A program made the position numbers and the translations under genes. Below, one piece after another: positions 1 to 6,436 of a stretch of DNA of 16,455 bases. The notes under the pieces are model-generated. The model searched no databases. It was not told where the DNA came from and saw nothing but the letters and a program-made list of their open reading frames with translations. The stretch lies in NCBI GenBank assembly GCA_031373545.1, contig JANMMT010000028.1, forward strand, positions 1 through 16,455, in the 5' to 3' direction. The first letter of the stretch is position 1; every line of letters starts with the position of its first letter. The stretch comes from JADCCX01 sp031373545 (GTDB lineage: Bacteria > Pseudomonadota > Alphaproteobacteria > Rhizobiales > Beijerinckiaceae).

Positions 1-890
1 GGGCAGGTAACGCACAACCCCTCTTCGGCCAGTCCTTCGAAGTGTTGGCGCAAGGCCGGCAGACCATCCCATTTGTTTTCAGTTCTCCGCATTCGGGCCG
101 TCAGTATCCCCAAACATTTCTCGATGCGGCACGGCTGGATGAACGCGCGCTGCGTCGTTCGGAAGATTGCTTCGTGGACCTGCTCTTCCAGCCTGTTCTG
201 GAATGGGGCGCGCCGCTTTTGCTGGCCCATGCGCCCCGCGCCTATATCGATGTCAACCGAGAGCCGTACGAGCTGGATCCGCGGATGTTCGACGGGCGAT
301 TGCCGGCCTATGCCAACACCCGTTCCATGCGGGTGGCGGGGGGACTGGGCACCATCCCCCGCATCGTGTGCGAGGGGCAGGAGATTTATCGCGGACGGAT
401 CGCGGTCGAAGATGCGATGGCGCGGATCGAGATCATACACAGGCCTTACCACCGGGCACTCAAGCACCTCCTGCTCAGCACGATCGAGGGATTCGGGCAG
501 GCCATGCTGGTTGATTGTCACTCCATGCCCTCCGCCAGCCTCGGCCCGCAGGAGCATGGGCGCGCCGACATTGTCCTGGGTGATCGCTATGGCACGAGTT
601 GCGCGCCGCACATGATGGATGTGTTCCAGCAGGCCTTCGAGGACCACGGCTTCGTGGTGGCCCGCAACCGCCCCTATGCCGGGGGGTATATCACCGAACA
701 TTACGGACATCCGCGCTCGGGCATTCATGCGTTGCAGATCGAGATCAACCGGGCGCTTTATGTCGATGAGGTGGCCGTGCGGCCGCTGCCCACATTCGAT
801 GCGCTGCAGGGCAGGTTGATGGCTGCGGTGAAGGCAGCTTGCGACCGTCTTTCGCGCGGAGCAGCCGGTTTCGCGCTGGCAGCGGAATAG
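1..890 (+). CDS. N-formylglutamate amidohydrolase family protein (5' partial)
   Basis: Family enzymes (PF05013, HutG-like) hydrolyse N-formyl-L-glutamate to formate and glutamate, or related N-acyl amino acids, in the cytosol. The visible 295 residues carry the family landmarks: SSPHSGR near the start, a Tyr-Ile-Asp-Val-Asn-Arg-Glu stretch followed by ELD, VDCHSMPS in the middle and EINRALY near the end. These supply the His/Asp/Glu residues expected for a zinc amidohydrolase. The frame is open from base 3 to the window edge and reads FGQSFEVLAQGRQ before the first possible start (GTG at 42). That reads like family sequence, so the true start most likely lies upstream and the gene is cut by the window. 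No histidine-degradation genes are adjacent, so a strict HutG role is not supported by context. Family assignment is firm; the exact substrate is not. Confidence 0.88.
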   Translation, partial: AGNAQPLFGQSFEVLAQGRQTIPFVFSSPHSGRQYPQTFLDAARLDERALRRSEDCFVDLLFQPVLEWGAPLLLAHAPRAYIDVNREPYELDPRMFDGRLPAYANTRSMRVAGGLGTIPRIVCEGQEIYRGRIAVEDAMARIEIIHRPYHRALKHLLLSTIEGFGQAMLVDCHSMPSASLGPQEHGRADIVLGDRYGTSCAPHMMDVFQQAFEDHGFVVARNRPYAGGYITEHYGHPRSGIHALQIEINRALYVDEVAVRPLPTFDALQGRLMAAVKAACDRLSRGAAGFALAAE

Positions 891-900
891 CCAAAAAATA

Positions 901-920
901 GGGCCGCATCGCTGCGGCCC
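901..920. terminator. Perfect 8-bp hairpin after the amidohydrolase gene
   Basis: GGGCCGCA and TGCGGCCC flank the four-base loop TCGC, starting 10 bases after the stop codon. On the plus strand the stem is followed by AAGTCTTA, a poor U-tract. On the minus strand it is followed by TATTTTTT, a much better one. It may be a weak or bidirectional terminator, or the first stem of a longer structured RNA that includes the purine-rich segment just downstream. Confidence 0.45.
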
Positions 921-994
921 AAGTCTTAGGGAGGAAACGCCCAAGAAGGGCAATGCAGAGAGGATCGAAATCATCCCTGCAAGCTCTAAAGTTA

Positions 995-1009
995 TTGTGC
1001 AGCGCACAA
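995..1009. promoter_or_regulatory. Palindrome TTGTGC-AGC-GCACAA, candidate operator
   Basis: Two perfect 6-base half-sites are separated by three bases, in non-coding DNA 218 bases before the hisN start. The size and symmetry fit a dimeric repressor site. The TGC/GCA core loosely recalls sites described for the polyhydroxybutyrate regulator PhaR, but no phasin or PHB gene is visible, so that link is speculative. Confidence 0.3.
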
Positions 1010-1226
1010 AATGCAAGAGCCAATGTGAAATCCAGGCGGCTTCTCTTTTGTTCCCGACAGCGAAATCTGCCAGTCAAGGGCAGTAAAATATTGATAAAAA
1101 ACGCTATTATTTCAGGTCATAGGCTTCATGCTTTTTTTGCATACCAGTGGCGCACCTGCGATGTTCTCTCTTTTTGCGCCTGATCGCCTCTCGCCAGCGT
1201 CACAGAACCGGGCTAGGCGATCTTTC

Positions 1227-2009
1227 ATGAGCGTCATCGCACTCGACGATTTCTTCCAGGAACTGGCCGGCGTGTCGGGCCGCGCGATCCTGCCGTTTTT
1301 TCGCATGGCGATGTCTGTCGGTCACAAGGATGGCAAGGGCGCCTTCGACCCTGTCACGGAGGGTGACCGGGCTGGGGAGGTGGCCATCCGTCGCCTGATC
1401 AAGGATCGGTTCCCCTCCCATGGCATTCGCGGCGAAGAGTTCGGCGAGGAAAACATCGCGGCGGAATACACCTGGCTGGTCGATCCCATCGACGGCACGC
1501 GCGCCTTCATCTGCGGTCTGCCCACATGGGGCACCCTGGTTGGGCTACTGCGCAACGGCAAGCCAGTCTTTGGCATGATGCATCAGCCCTTCGTGGGCGA
1601 AACGTTTGTGGGGGATGGCAGGACGGCGCATCTGATCAGCGGGCAGGGCAAGCGCCGCCTCTCCACCAGCCGCCGAACGGTGCTGGGCGATTGCTACATC
1701 GCCACCACAAACCCGAAACTCATCACTGGCAGCGAGGGCGATCGCTACAACAGGCTGGAAAGCCAGTGCAAGCTCGCGCGCTACGGCACGGATTGCTATG
1801 CCTACAGTCTGCTTGCGGGCGGGCATATCGACATCGTGGTCGAGACGGGTCTGCAGGATTATGACGTGGCGCCCCTGATCCCGATCATCGAGGGGGCTGG
1901 CGGCATCATCACGACATGGACGGGCGCAAGTGCTGCCAAAGGCGGATCCGTCGTTGTGGCCGCCAACGCTGCCCTGCATGCGCAGGCGCTGACAATTCTG
2001 GGTGGCTAG
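1227..2009 (+). CDS. hisN: Histidinol-phosphatase, inositol monophosphatase type (HisN-like)
   Basis: The IMPase-fold HisN removes phosphate from L-histidinol phosphate, the penultimate step of histidine synthesis; cytosolic and Mg-dependent. The 260-residue product has the metal-binding motifs in order: DPVTEGD (41-47), GEE (69-71), WLVDPIDGT (83-91) and the C-terminal QDYDVAPLIPIIEGAGG with Asp211 and Asp213. WLVDPIDGT followed by RAF rather than NF favours the HisN branch over SuhB/inositol phosphatase, although the two are hard to separate by eye. I chose the ATG at 1227 because the family normally begins shortly before a conserved helix like LDDFFQELA. An in-frame ATG at 1128 would add 33 residues of unlikely sequence. 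Shine-Dalgarno is weak. The stop codon is shared with the convergent DapA-like gene. Confidence 0.82.
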   Translation: MSVIALDDFFQELAGVSGRAILPFFRMAMSVGHKDGKGAFDPVTEGDRAGEVAIRRLIKDRFPSHGIRGEEFGEENIAAEYTWLVDPIDGTRAFICGLPTWGTLVGLLRNGKPVFGMMHQPFVGETFVGDGRTAHLISGQGKRRLSTSRRTVLGDCYIATTNPKLITGSEGDRYNRLESQCKLARYGTDCYAYSLLAGGHIDIVVETGLQDYDVAPLIPIIEGAGGIITTWTGASAAKGGSVVVAANAALHAQALTILGG

Positions 2010-2941
2010 TCCGACATGCGGGCGCGGCTGTCTGTGCGGGCAAGGCGCGCCAGGAGATATTCCACTTCGGTTTTGGCCTGGGCGCTCAGCCCGCTTGCGG
2101 GTTTGCGCTGGGTGTCCGAGGTGATCAGCCCGCGCCGCATCATCACATATTTGCGCACGGCGAGGCCAACGCCCGGCTGTTGTTCGTAGCGCAACAGAGG
2201 CAGATGCGCGTCAAACAGATCATGGGCCGAATCGCGCGCACCGCCCTGGTGCAGGCGCACCACATCAATCAGCATTTCGGGAAAGGCATAGCCCGTGTTG
2301 GAGCCGTCAGCCCCGCGCGCCATCTCGAAATCCAGAAACAGCCCGCCGTTGGCCACGAGAATGGAGATGTCTCGCATGCTGCCCTCGGCCTGAAAACGGC
2401 GCAGAATCGATATCTTTTCGAGGCCGGGCCAGTCTTCAGCCTTCAGCATGACACAGGAGGGGTTTTCCATGACGATGCGGCGAATGACGCCAGGTGTCAT
2501 GACCACATGGGTGACCAGCGGATAATCCTGAATGACGAAGGGCACATCCGTGCCGATCGCGTCCGCGGCCTGTGCGTAATAGCCCGTGATCTGGTCATCG
2601 GTGCGCAGCGTGTTGTGGGGAGCGATCATCACACCGGCTGCACCGGCCTCCATCGCTTCGCGTGCCAGGGCCCGCATGGCGGCAAAGCCCGGGGCCGACA
2701 CCCCGACGATCACGGGCAACCCCGCCATGATGCGCGCCGTGCGCCGCACGATGTCGAACGCCTCCGCAGGTTCGAGCTTGGGGGCCTCGCCCATGATGCC
2801 CAGCACCGTCACGCCATCCGATCCGATGGTGCGGTAATGGGCCATCAGCCGCTCGAAGCTTTCGATGTCAACCGCTCCACCGGGCGTGAAGGGCGTGGGG
2901 GCGATGGGCAGAACGCCCCGTGTGGCGGTGGTCAAAAGCAT
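2006..2941 (-). CDS. Dihydrodipicolinate synthase (DapA) superfamily aldolase/dehydratase
   Basis: This is a 311-residue TIM-barrel protein of the class I aldolase superfamily that includes DapA, NanA and sugar-acid dehydratases. The Schiff-base lysine is Lys167 in CVMLKAEDWPG. The DapA substrate loop GTTGES is replaced by GIMGEA (48-53), and the region of the usual YNxP tyrosine reads IQDYPL (137-142). These changes argue against lysine biosynthesis. The QDxP pattern and the LPLLRYEQQ C-terminal region resemble 2-keto-3-deoxy-sugar-acid dehydratases (for example 2-keto-3-deoxy-L-arabonate dehydratase), which suggests a carbohydrate or 2-oxo acid substrate. That is inference. It is divergent from the nitroreductase with 69 bases between starts, and overlaps the end of hisN by four bases. 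The ATG at 2941 precedes the typical TTATRGVLPIAPTPF opening. Confidence 0.8.
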   Translation of the reverse strand: MLLTTATRGVLPIAPTPFTPGGAVDIESFERLMAHYRTIGSDGVTVLGIMGEAPKLEPAEAFDIVRRTARIMAGLPVIVGVSAPGFAAMRALAREAMEAGAAGVMIAPHNTLRTDDQITGYYAQAADAIGTDVPFVIQDYPLVTHVVMTPGVIRRIVMENPSCVMLKAEDWPGLEKISILRRFQAEGSMRDISILVANGGLFLDFEMARGADGSNTGYAFPEMLIDVVRLHQGGARDSAHDLFDAHLPLLRYEQQPGVGLAVRKYVMMRRGLITSDTQRKPASGLSAQAKTEVEYLLARLARTDSRARMSD

Positions 2942-3010
2942 GACAGATGGGTTAGCTTAGGGATATGTCCGCGCCAAGCAATCCCTTAGATCAGCCCGGG
3001 AATCCATCAC

Positions 3011-3829
3011 ATGAGTTCTGAGTTGCTCGCGCTTCGCTACGGGGAAGGCAATGCGCCTGCCGTATGCGCGGCATCCCCAGCCATCGACCTCATGCTGGCG
3101 CATCGTTCCGTGCGGTCATTCAAGCCGGATGCTTTGCCAGAGGGCGCTCTGGAGGCCATGATCGCTGCAGCGCAATCGGCGGCAACATCCTCCAACCTGC
3201 AGACCTGGAGCGTGGTCAGCGTGGCGGCGGGCGATGCACGGGCGCGTTGTGCCGCGCTTGCGGGCGGGCAGCAACACATCATCGACGCGCCGTGCTTTCT
3301 GTTGTGGATCGCGGATCTGGCCCGGCTCAACCGGCTGGGTGACCGGCTCGACCTGCCGCACGCAGGCAATGACACGCTGGAAATGTTTCTTGTCGCCAGC
3401 ATCGATGCGGCGCTTGCGGCGCAGAACGCTGTCGTGGCAGCGGAAAGCCTTGGCCTCGCCACGGTCTATATCGGCGGCATGCGCAACAAGCCTGCGGAGG
3501 TGGCCGAACTGATCGGCCTGCCGCCGGGCTGCGTCGTGGTCTTTGGCCTGTGCGTCGGGCATGCGGTGGCCGATGCCGCACGGATCAAGCCGCGCCTCCC
3601 GCAGGAGGCCGTTTTGCATCACGGCCAGTATCAGGCCGCAGCGCAGGACGGGGCGATTGCCCGCCACAACGCGGCGATGGCGGCCTTCTACAGCCGCGAA
3701 GGCATGGATGTGAAAGGCGATTGGGCGCGGCATTCGGTCAAGCGCGTTTCCGGTCCCGAAAGCCTGAGCGGACGGCATGAACTGCAGCAGGCGCTGCGCA
3801 GACTGGGATTCCTCAAGGCTGAAAAGTAA
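3011..3829 (+). CDS. NfsA-like NAD(P)H-dependent nitroreductase / flavin oxidoreductase
   Basis: The product is a 272-residue FMN flavoprotein of the nitroreductase family. NfsA-type enzymes transfer two electrons from NADPH to nitroaromatics, quinones or flavins in the cytosol. Visible landmarks are HRSVRSF (31-37, FMN-phosphate contact), SSNLQTWS (60-67), GGQQHIIDAP (85-94), a central helix-rich domain, YIGGMRNKPAEVAELIGLPP (153-172), VVFGLCVGH and a C-terminal KPRLPQEAVLHHGQY typical of the NfsA/FRP branch. Length is slightly longer than the NfsA of about 240 residues. The ATG at 3011 is the first start in frame and gives the expected N-terminus. The gene stands alone, divergent from the DapA-like gene. 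The physiological substrate cannot be read from context. Confidence 0.85.
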   Translation: MSSELLALRYGEGNAPAVCAASPAIDLMLAHRSVRSFKPDALPEGALEAMIAAAQSAATSSNLQTWSVVSVAAGDARARCAALAGGQQHIIDAPCFLLWIADLARLNRLGDRLDLPHAGNDTLEMFLVASIDAALAAQNAVVAAESLGLATVYIGGMRNKPAEVAELIGLPPGCVVVFGLCVGHAVADAARIKPRLPQEAVLHHGQYQAAAQDGAIARHNAAMAAFYSREGMDVKGDWARHSVKRVSGPESLSGRHELQQALRRLGFLKAEK

Positions 3830-3893
3830 CGGGGGCCCACCTTTCAGATGTCACCTGCACCCGCCATATGAAAGCAAACTGGAGTGCACACAA

Positions 3894-4403
3894 ATGAATC
3901 GCAGACAGATTTCCTTGGCCATGCTGGCGTTGCTTGCGGTGGTTTCGCCGGCCAGCGCGAATGATCCTGAACTGATCTTTCGCAAATCGACCGTGTTCAA
4001 ACTGCTGTCCCCCGACGACAAGCTGGCAACATACGGCGTCGACGACCCGGCCGTGGAGGGTGTCGCCTGCCATTTCACCGTGCCTGAAAAGGGAGGCTGG
4101 AGCGGTGCCCTTGGCCTCGCCGAGCAGGTGTCCGACATCAGCCTGGCCTGCCGTCAGGTGGGACCCATCAAATTCAAGGAGAAATTCGAGCAGGGTGCCG
4201 TGATGATGCGGCAGTCGCGTTCGCTGTTCTTCAAGCGCATGCAAATCGTGCGCGGCTGCGATGTGCGCCGGAACGTGCTGATCTACATGGTTTACTCCGA
4301 CAAATTGATCGAGGGCAGCCCGAAGAACTCGACATCCAGCGTTCCGATCATGCCTTGGGGCGAGGGCGTTCCTGCCAAATGCGGAGAATGGGTTTCCGGC
4401 TGA
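3894..4403 (+). CDS. creA: CreA family periplasmic protein
   Basis: A 169-residue secreted protein of unknown biochemical function, homologous to Escherichia coli CreA. Residues 1-22 form a signal peptide (MNRRQ, hydrophobic stretch, SPASA cleavage), and the mature part begins NDPELIF. Matches to CreA run the full length: STVFKLLSPDDKL, DDPAVEGVACHF, GLAEQVSDISLACRQVGPI, SLFFKRMQIVR, RNVLIYMVYSDKLIEGSPKN and VPIMPWG at the end. Two cysteines (VACHF, ACRQV) and a further C-terminal pair may form disulfides. The ATG at 3894 has a GGAG nine bases upstream and leads straight into the signal peptide; a longer in-frame start at 3777 would overlap the nitroreductase and bury the signal. The creBCD partners are not in the window, so the name rests on sequence alone. 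Confidence 0.87.
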   Translation: MNRRQISLAMLALLAVVSPASANDPELIFRKSTVFKLLSPDDKLATYGVDDPAVEGVACHFTVPEKGGWSGALGLAEQVSDISLACRQVGPIKFKEKFEQGAVMMRQSRSLFFKRMQIVRGCDVRRNVLIYMVYSDKLIEGSPKNSTSSVPIMPWGEGVPAKCGEWVSG

Positions 4404-4481
4404 TGTGAATGAGAGACAACGCGGAATTCCACAGGCATTCAGAAGGGAGCGCCTAGGACTGCTTCATCGGAACAACACCGC

Positions 4482-4504
4482 TTTTCTTGAAACCGACAAG
4501 AAAA
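4482..4504. repeat. 8-bp inverted repeat TTTTCTTG-N7-CAAGAAAA
   Basis: A perfect inverted repeat lies in the 191-base gap between creA and the helix-hairpin-helix gene, about 80 bases after the creA stop. The A-run follows the stem on the plus strand, so it is not a plus-strand terminator. It could be an operator for the downstream gene. The rest of this gap shows no gene or clear promoter. Confidence 0.3.
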
Positions 4505-4594
4505 AAACGCAGTGTTTACTTCGACTCGCAGGCCAACGCTTTGACCCGGGCACGGCTGCGCAAACTCACAAGGGTCACTCGAAGGGGCCTCATC

Positions 4595-4987
4595 ATGTCA
4601 TTCAAGACCGTCATCACCGCCGTCGCCTTCAGCGCCATGTCGACACTCGCCATCGCCCAGACCGCGACGCCGCCCGCCAACCCGCTGCGCCCGACGACAC
4701 CCACAACACCTGCAGCCCCGCCTGCAGCCCCGGCTGCACCTGCGGCGCGTCCTGCGCCAGCCGCACCTGCCGCGACAGCGCCCGCGACACGCCCTGCCGC
4801 CGCAACGCTGGTGAATCTCAACACGGCGCCTGCGTCTGAGCTGGACAACCTCCCGCAGATCGGTGCGGCCCGTTCGGCAGCGATCATTGCCAAGCGTCCC
4901 TACAAGGACTGGGCCGATTTCGTGGCCAAGGGCGTGGTGCCAACCAACGCGGAAGCCGCAATCAAGGACAAGGTCCGTTTCCGCTGA
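4595..4987 (+). CDS. Secreted helix-hairpin-helix (ComEA-like) protein with Ala/Pro-rich linker
   Basis: A 130-residue protein in three parts. Residues 1-21 are a signal peptide ending AIA-Q. Residues 23-70 are a low-complexity Ala/Pro/Thr linker. Residues 73-130 are a helix-hairpin-helix domain of the ComEA/SLBB-associated kind, with VNLNTAPASELDNLPQIG as its signature, then a paired helix reaching VRFR. ComEA proteins bind double-stranded DNA without sequence preference outside the inner membrane during uptake. Here there is no membrane anchor other than the signal peptide and no other competence gene nearby, so DNA binding is inferred only from the fold. The ATG at 4595 is preceded by GAAGGGG seven bases upstream; an earlier in-frame ATG at 4487 would hide the signal peptide. 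A strong terminator follows 21 bases after the stop. Confidence 0.8.
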   Translation: MSFKTVITAVAFSAMSTLAIAQTATPPANPLRPTTPTTPAAPPAAPAAPAARPAPAAPAATAPATRPAAATLVNLNTAPASELDNLPQIGAARSAAIIAKRPYKDWADFVAKGVVPTNAEAAIKDKVRFR

Positions 4988-5008
4988 GCGGTCACAGGCG
5001 TAAACTGG

Positions 5009-5035
5009 AAAAGGCCTCCCCCGGGAGGCCTTTTT
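5009..5035 (+). terminator. Strong intrinsic terminator after the helix-hairpin-helix gene
   Basis: A perfect inverted repeat AAAAGGCCTCCC / GGGAGGCCTTTT has two central bases (5021-5022) and runs into five T residues. It starts 21 bases after the stop codon at 4987. This is the clearest rho-independent terminator in the window and it separates the helix-hairpin-helix gene from the CtrA-box promoter region downstream. Confidence 0.9.
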
Positions 5036-5056
5036 CACATGTGGGGAAACGCAGCG

Positions 5057-5072
5057 TTAACGCGGTCTTAAC
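5057..5072 (+). promoter_or_regulatory. CtrA-type box TTAA-N7-TTAAC
   Basis: TTAA at 5057-5060, seven bases, then TTAAC at 5068-5072 match the consensus binding site of the alphaproteobacterial cell-cycle regulator CtrA exactly. It lies 81 bases before the start of the deacetylase-fold gene and after a terminator, so it sits in that gene's promoter region. A GANTC site (GAATC, 5116-5120), the methylation target of CcrM, falls between the box and the start codon, but such sites occur by chance. TTAA is scarce in this GC-rich window, which makes a chance pair less likely. Confidence 0.6.
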
Positions 5073-5153
5073 GGCGTTAGGATTTGGTAAGGTTTGGATG
5101 CGCCCGCATTCCCGCGAATCTTCGCCCCATCGTGTTGTGAGCCTGTGGACCCC

Positions 5154-6401
5154 ATGTCGGACGATGTCCTGACGAAACCGCTTGGTCTTGCGCCACCTGC
5201 AAAAGCAGGGCGCCGCATCCGCCTGCCTTGGGGCAAACTGACAGGCGGCGCCTGTCTGGTCACGCTCGCCAGCCTGGGGGCATATCTCACCCTCACCCAT
5301 CAGCCTCTGGGCGGTGAACCGATGGTGGTCGCCACGATCGAGAAAGTGCCGCGGCGCGATACACCGCTGCCGGCTGCCGCATTCGCCCCGCAAAACGCGG
5401 TGCAATCGCAGCCGGGCTCCAATGTGCGCGAGTTCCCGGCCCCATCCGGCGTGGATGACCGCAACGGTGACCGCCAGGAGGCTGCGGCCATGGAGCAGGG
5501 GGCGGGCGTGCGCGTGATGCGGACGGGCGGGGCGCAGGCGCCTGGCTCGGTTGTCATCCGTGTGCCGGATGCGCAAGCAGTCATTCGCCTGGCTGCCGCG
5601 CCCGACCGCCGCCTGATCGACAAGGGTCGCCACGGGGTCATGCCGAAGCTTGGAGACGACGGCCTGCGCGCAGCCGATGTCTATGCCAGGCCCGTGACGC
5701 CCGTGCAGCGCGCTGCGGCGGCCCGGATCGCGATCGTGATTGGCGGTCTGGGGATCAGTGCCAACAGCACCACGGATGCGATCCAGCGGCTGCCTGCGGA
5801 TATCAGTCTGGCATTTGCACCTTACGGCAGCGATCTGGAGCGTCACGTGGCCCGCGCCCGTGAAAATGGCCATGAAGTGCTGCTGCAAGCGCCCATGGAG
5901 CCTTTCGACTACCCCGACAACGACCCCGGCCCGCACACACTGGTTTCGGCGCTGCCGGCGGAACAGAATCTGGACCGGCTGCACTGGGTGATGAGCCGGT
6001 TCAGCGGTTACGTCGGCGTTGTGAATTTCATGGGCGGGCGGTTCACGTCGACGGAGGCTGCCATAGGCCCGGTCGTCCGCGAGATCGGCCAGCGCGGGCT
6101 GCTCTACATGGATGACGGCTCTTCGGGCCGCAGTCTTGCGCCCCAGATGGCTGCAGTCGGCGGTGTGGCCTCGGCGCGAACGGAGGTCGTGATCGATGCG
6201 GTGCAGCGCGGTCAGGAGATCGATGCGGCGCTCGCACGGTTGGAAAAGATCGCCAGAGAGAAAGGCGTGGCCATCGGCTTTGGCTCGGCCTTGCCGGTCA
6301 CGGTGGAGCGCATTGCGCGCTGGGCGAAAGCGGCTGAGGGGCGCGGTATCGTTCTGGTGCCGATCAGCTCCGTTGCGGCATTGCCCAAGCGCAGTTCCTG
6401 A
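5154..6401 (+). CDS. Divergent polysaccharide deacetylase family membrane protein
   Basis: A 415-residue envelope protein. Residues 1-29 are a basic cytoplasmic tail, 30-48 a single membrane segment, about 50-187 a variable, probably disordered, periplasmic region, and 188-410 a divergent polysaccharide deacetylase domain (PF04748, YibQ/DUF610). Domain landmarks are RIAIVIGGLGIS (191-202), GHEVLLQAPMEPFDYP (239-254), GYVGVVNFMGGRFTS (285-299), GLLYMDDGSS (315-324) and IGFGSALPVTVERI. In YibQ-like members the first motif reads IDDLG, the second LHLPME and the third NHMGS; here the Asp pair and both His are replaced, so metal-dependent deacetylation is doubtful. Start: ATG at 5154, the first Met before the tail; a TTG at 5094 is a weaker choice. 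rppH follows after 35 bases. In rhizobia this gene often follows ctpA; ctpA is not here. Confidence 0.82.
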   Translation: MSDDVLTKPLGLAPPAKAGRRIRLPWGKLTGGACLVTLASLGAYLTLTHQPLGGEPMVVATIEKVPRRDTPLPAAAFAPQNAVQSQPGSNVREFPAPSGVDDRNGDRQEAAAMEQGAGVRVMRTGGAQAPGSVVIRVPDAQAVIRLAAAPDRRLIDKGRHGVMPKLGDDGLRAADVYARPVTPVQRAAAARIAIVIGGLGISANSTTDAIQRLPADISLAFAPYGSDLERHVARARENGHEVLLQAPMEPFDYPDNDPGPHTLVSALPAEQNLDRLHWVMSRFSGYVGVVNFMGGRFTSTEAAIGPVVREIGQRGLLYMDDGSSGRSLAPQMAAVGGVASARTEVVIDAVQRGQEIDAALARLEKIAREKGVAIGFGSALPVTVERIARWAKAAEGRGIVLVPISSVAALPKRSS

Positions 6402-6436
6402 TGGCGCGCTGGGCGCAATCAAATTAGACTGCGCGC

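Larger units (their letters stand above)
891..1226. other. 336-base intergenic region with structured elements, no convincing gene
   Basis: In order, this stretch holds the 901-920 hairpin, a purine-rich segment AGGGAGGAAAC (928-938), a small hairpin GCCC-AAGAA-GGGC (939-951), a 15-bp palindrome (995-1009), a short inverted repeat CTGCC/GGCAG (1067-1083) and an AT-rich zone (about 1084-1140) including ATGC-T7-GCAT (1128-1142). The AT-rich zone is the likeliest place for the hisN promoter, but I cannot pick out a good -35/-10 pair. The small open frames here do not look like proteins. The stem / purine-rich / stem arrangement could be a small RNA; a covariance-model search would be needed to tell. 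Confidence 0.5.

Noticed and set aside
42..44. GTG as the start of the N-formylglutamate amidohydrolase
   Set aside because: The codons before it (FGQSFE) continue plausible family sequence to the window edge with no stop, so the gene probably starts upstream.
953..1183. 76-codon frame in the first intergenic region
   Set aside because: Although AGGGAGGAAAC lies upstream, the spacing to the ATG is 14 bases, a small stem intervenes, and the translation looks random (many Arg, Ser, Cys).
1916..2989. 357-codon plus-strand open frame opposite the DapA-like gene
   Set aside because: It covers the end of hisN and all of a well-recognised minus-strand gene; translation is His/Arg/Gly-rich and unlike any family.
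4469..4495. GGAAC in the creA downstream gap as an EcfG (general stress sigma) -35 element
   Set aside because: No CGTT-type -10 occurs 16 or 17 bases downstream.
4992..6422. 476-codon open frame on the minus strand opposite the deacetylase-fold gene
   Set aside because: It is longer than the real gene, but its translation is Arg/His/Ala-rich with no family features, and it is the exact antisense of a protein with clear domains. Long antisense frames are expected at this GC content.
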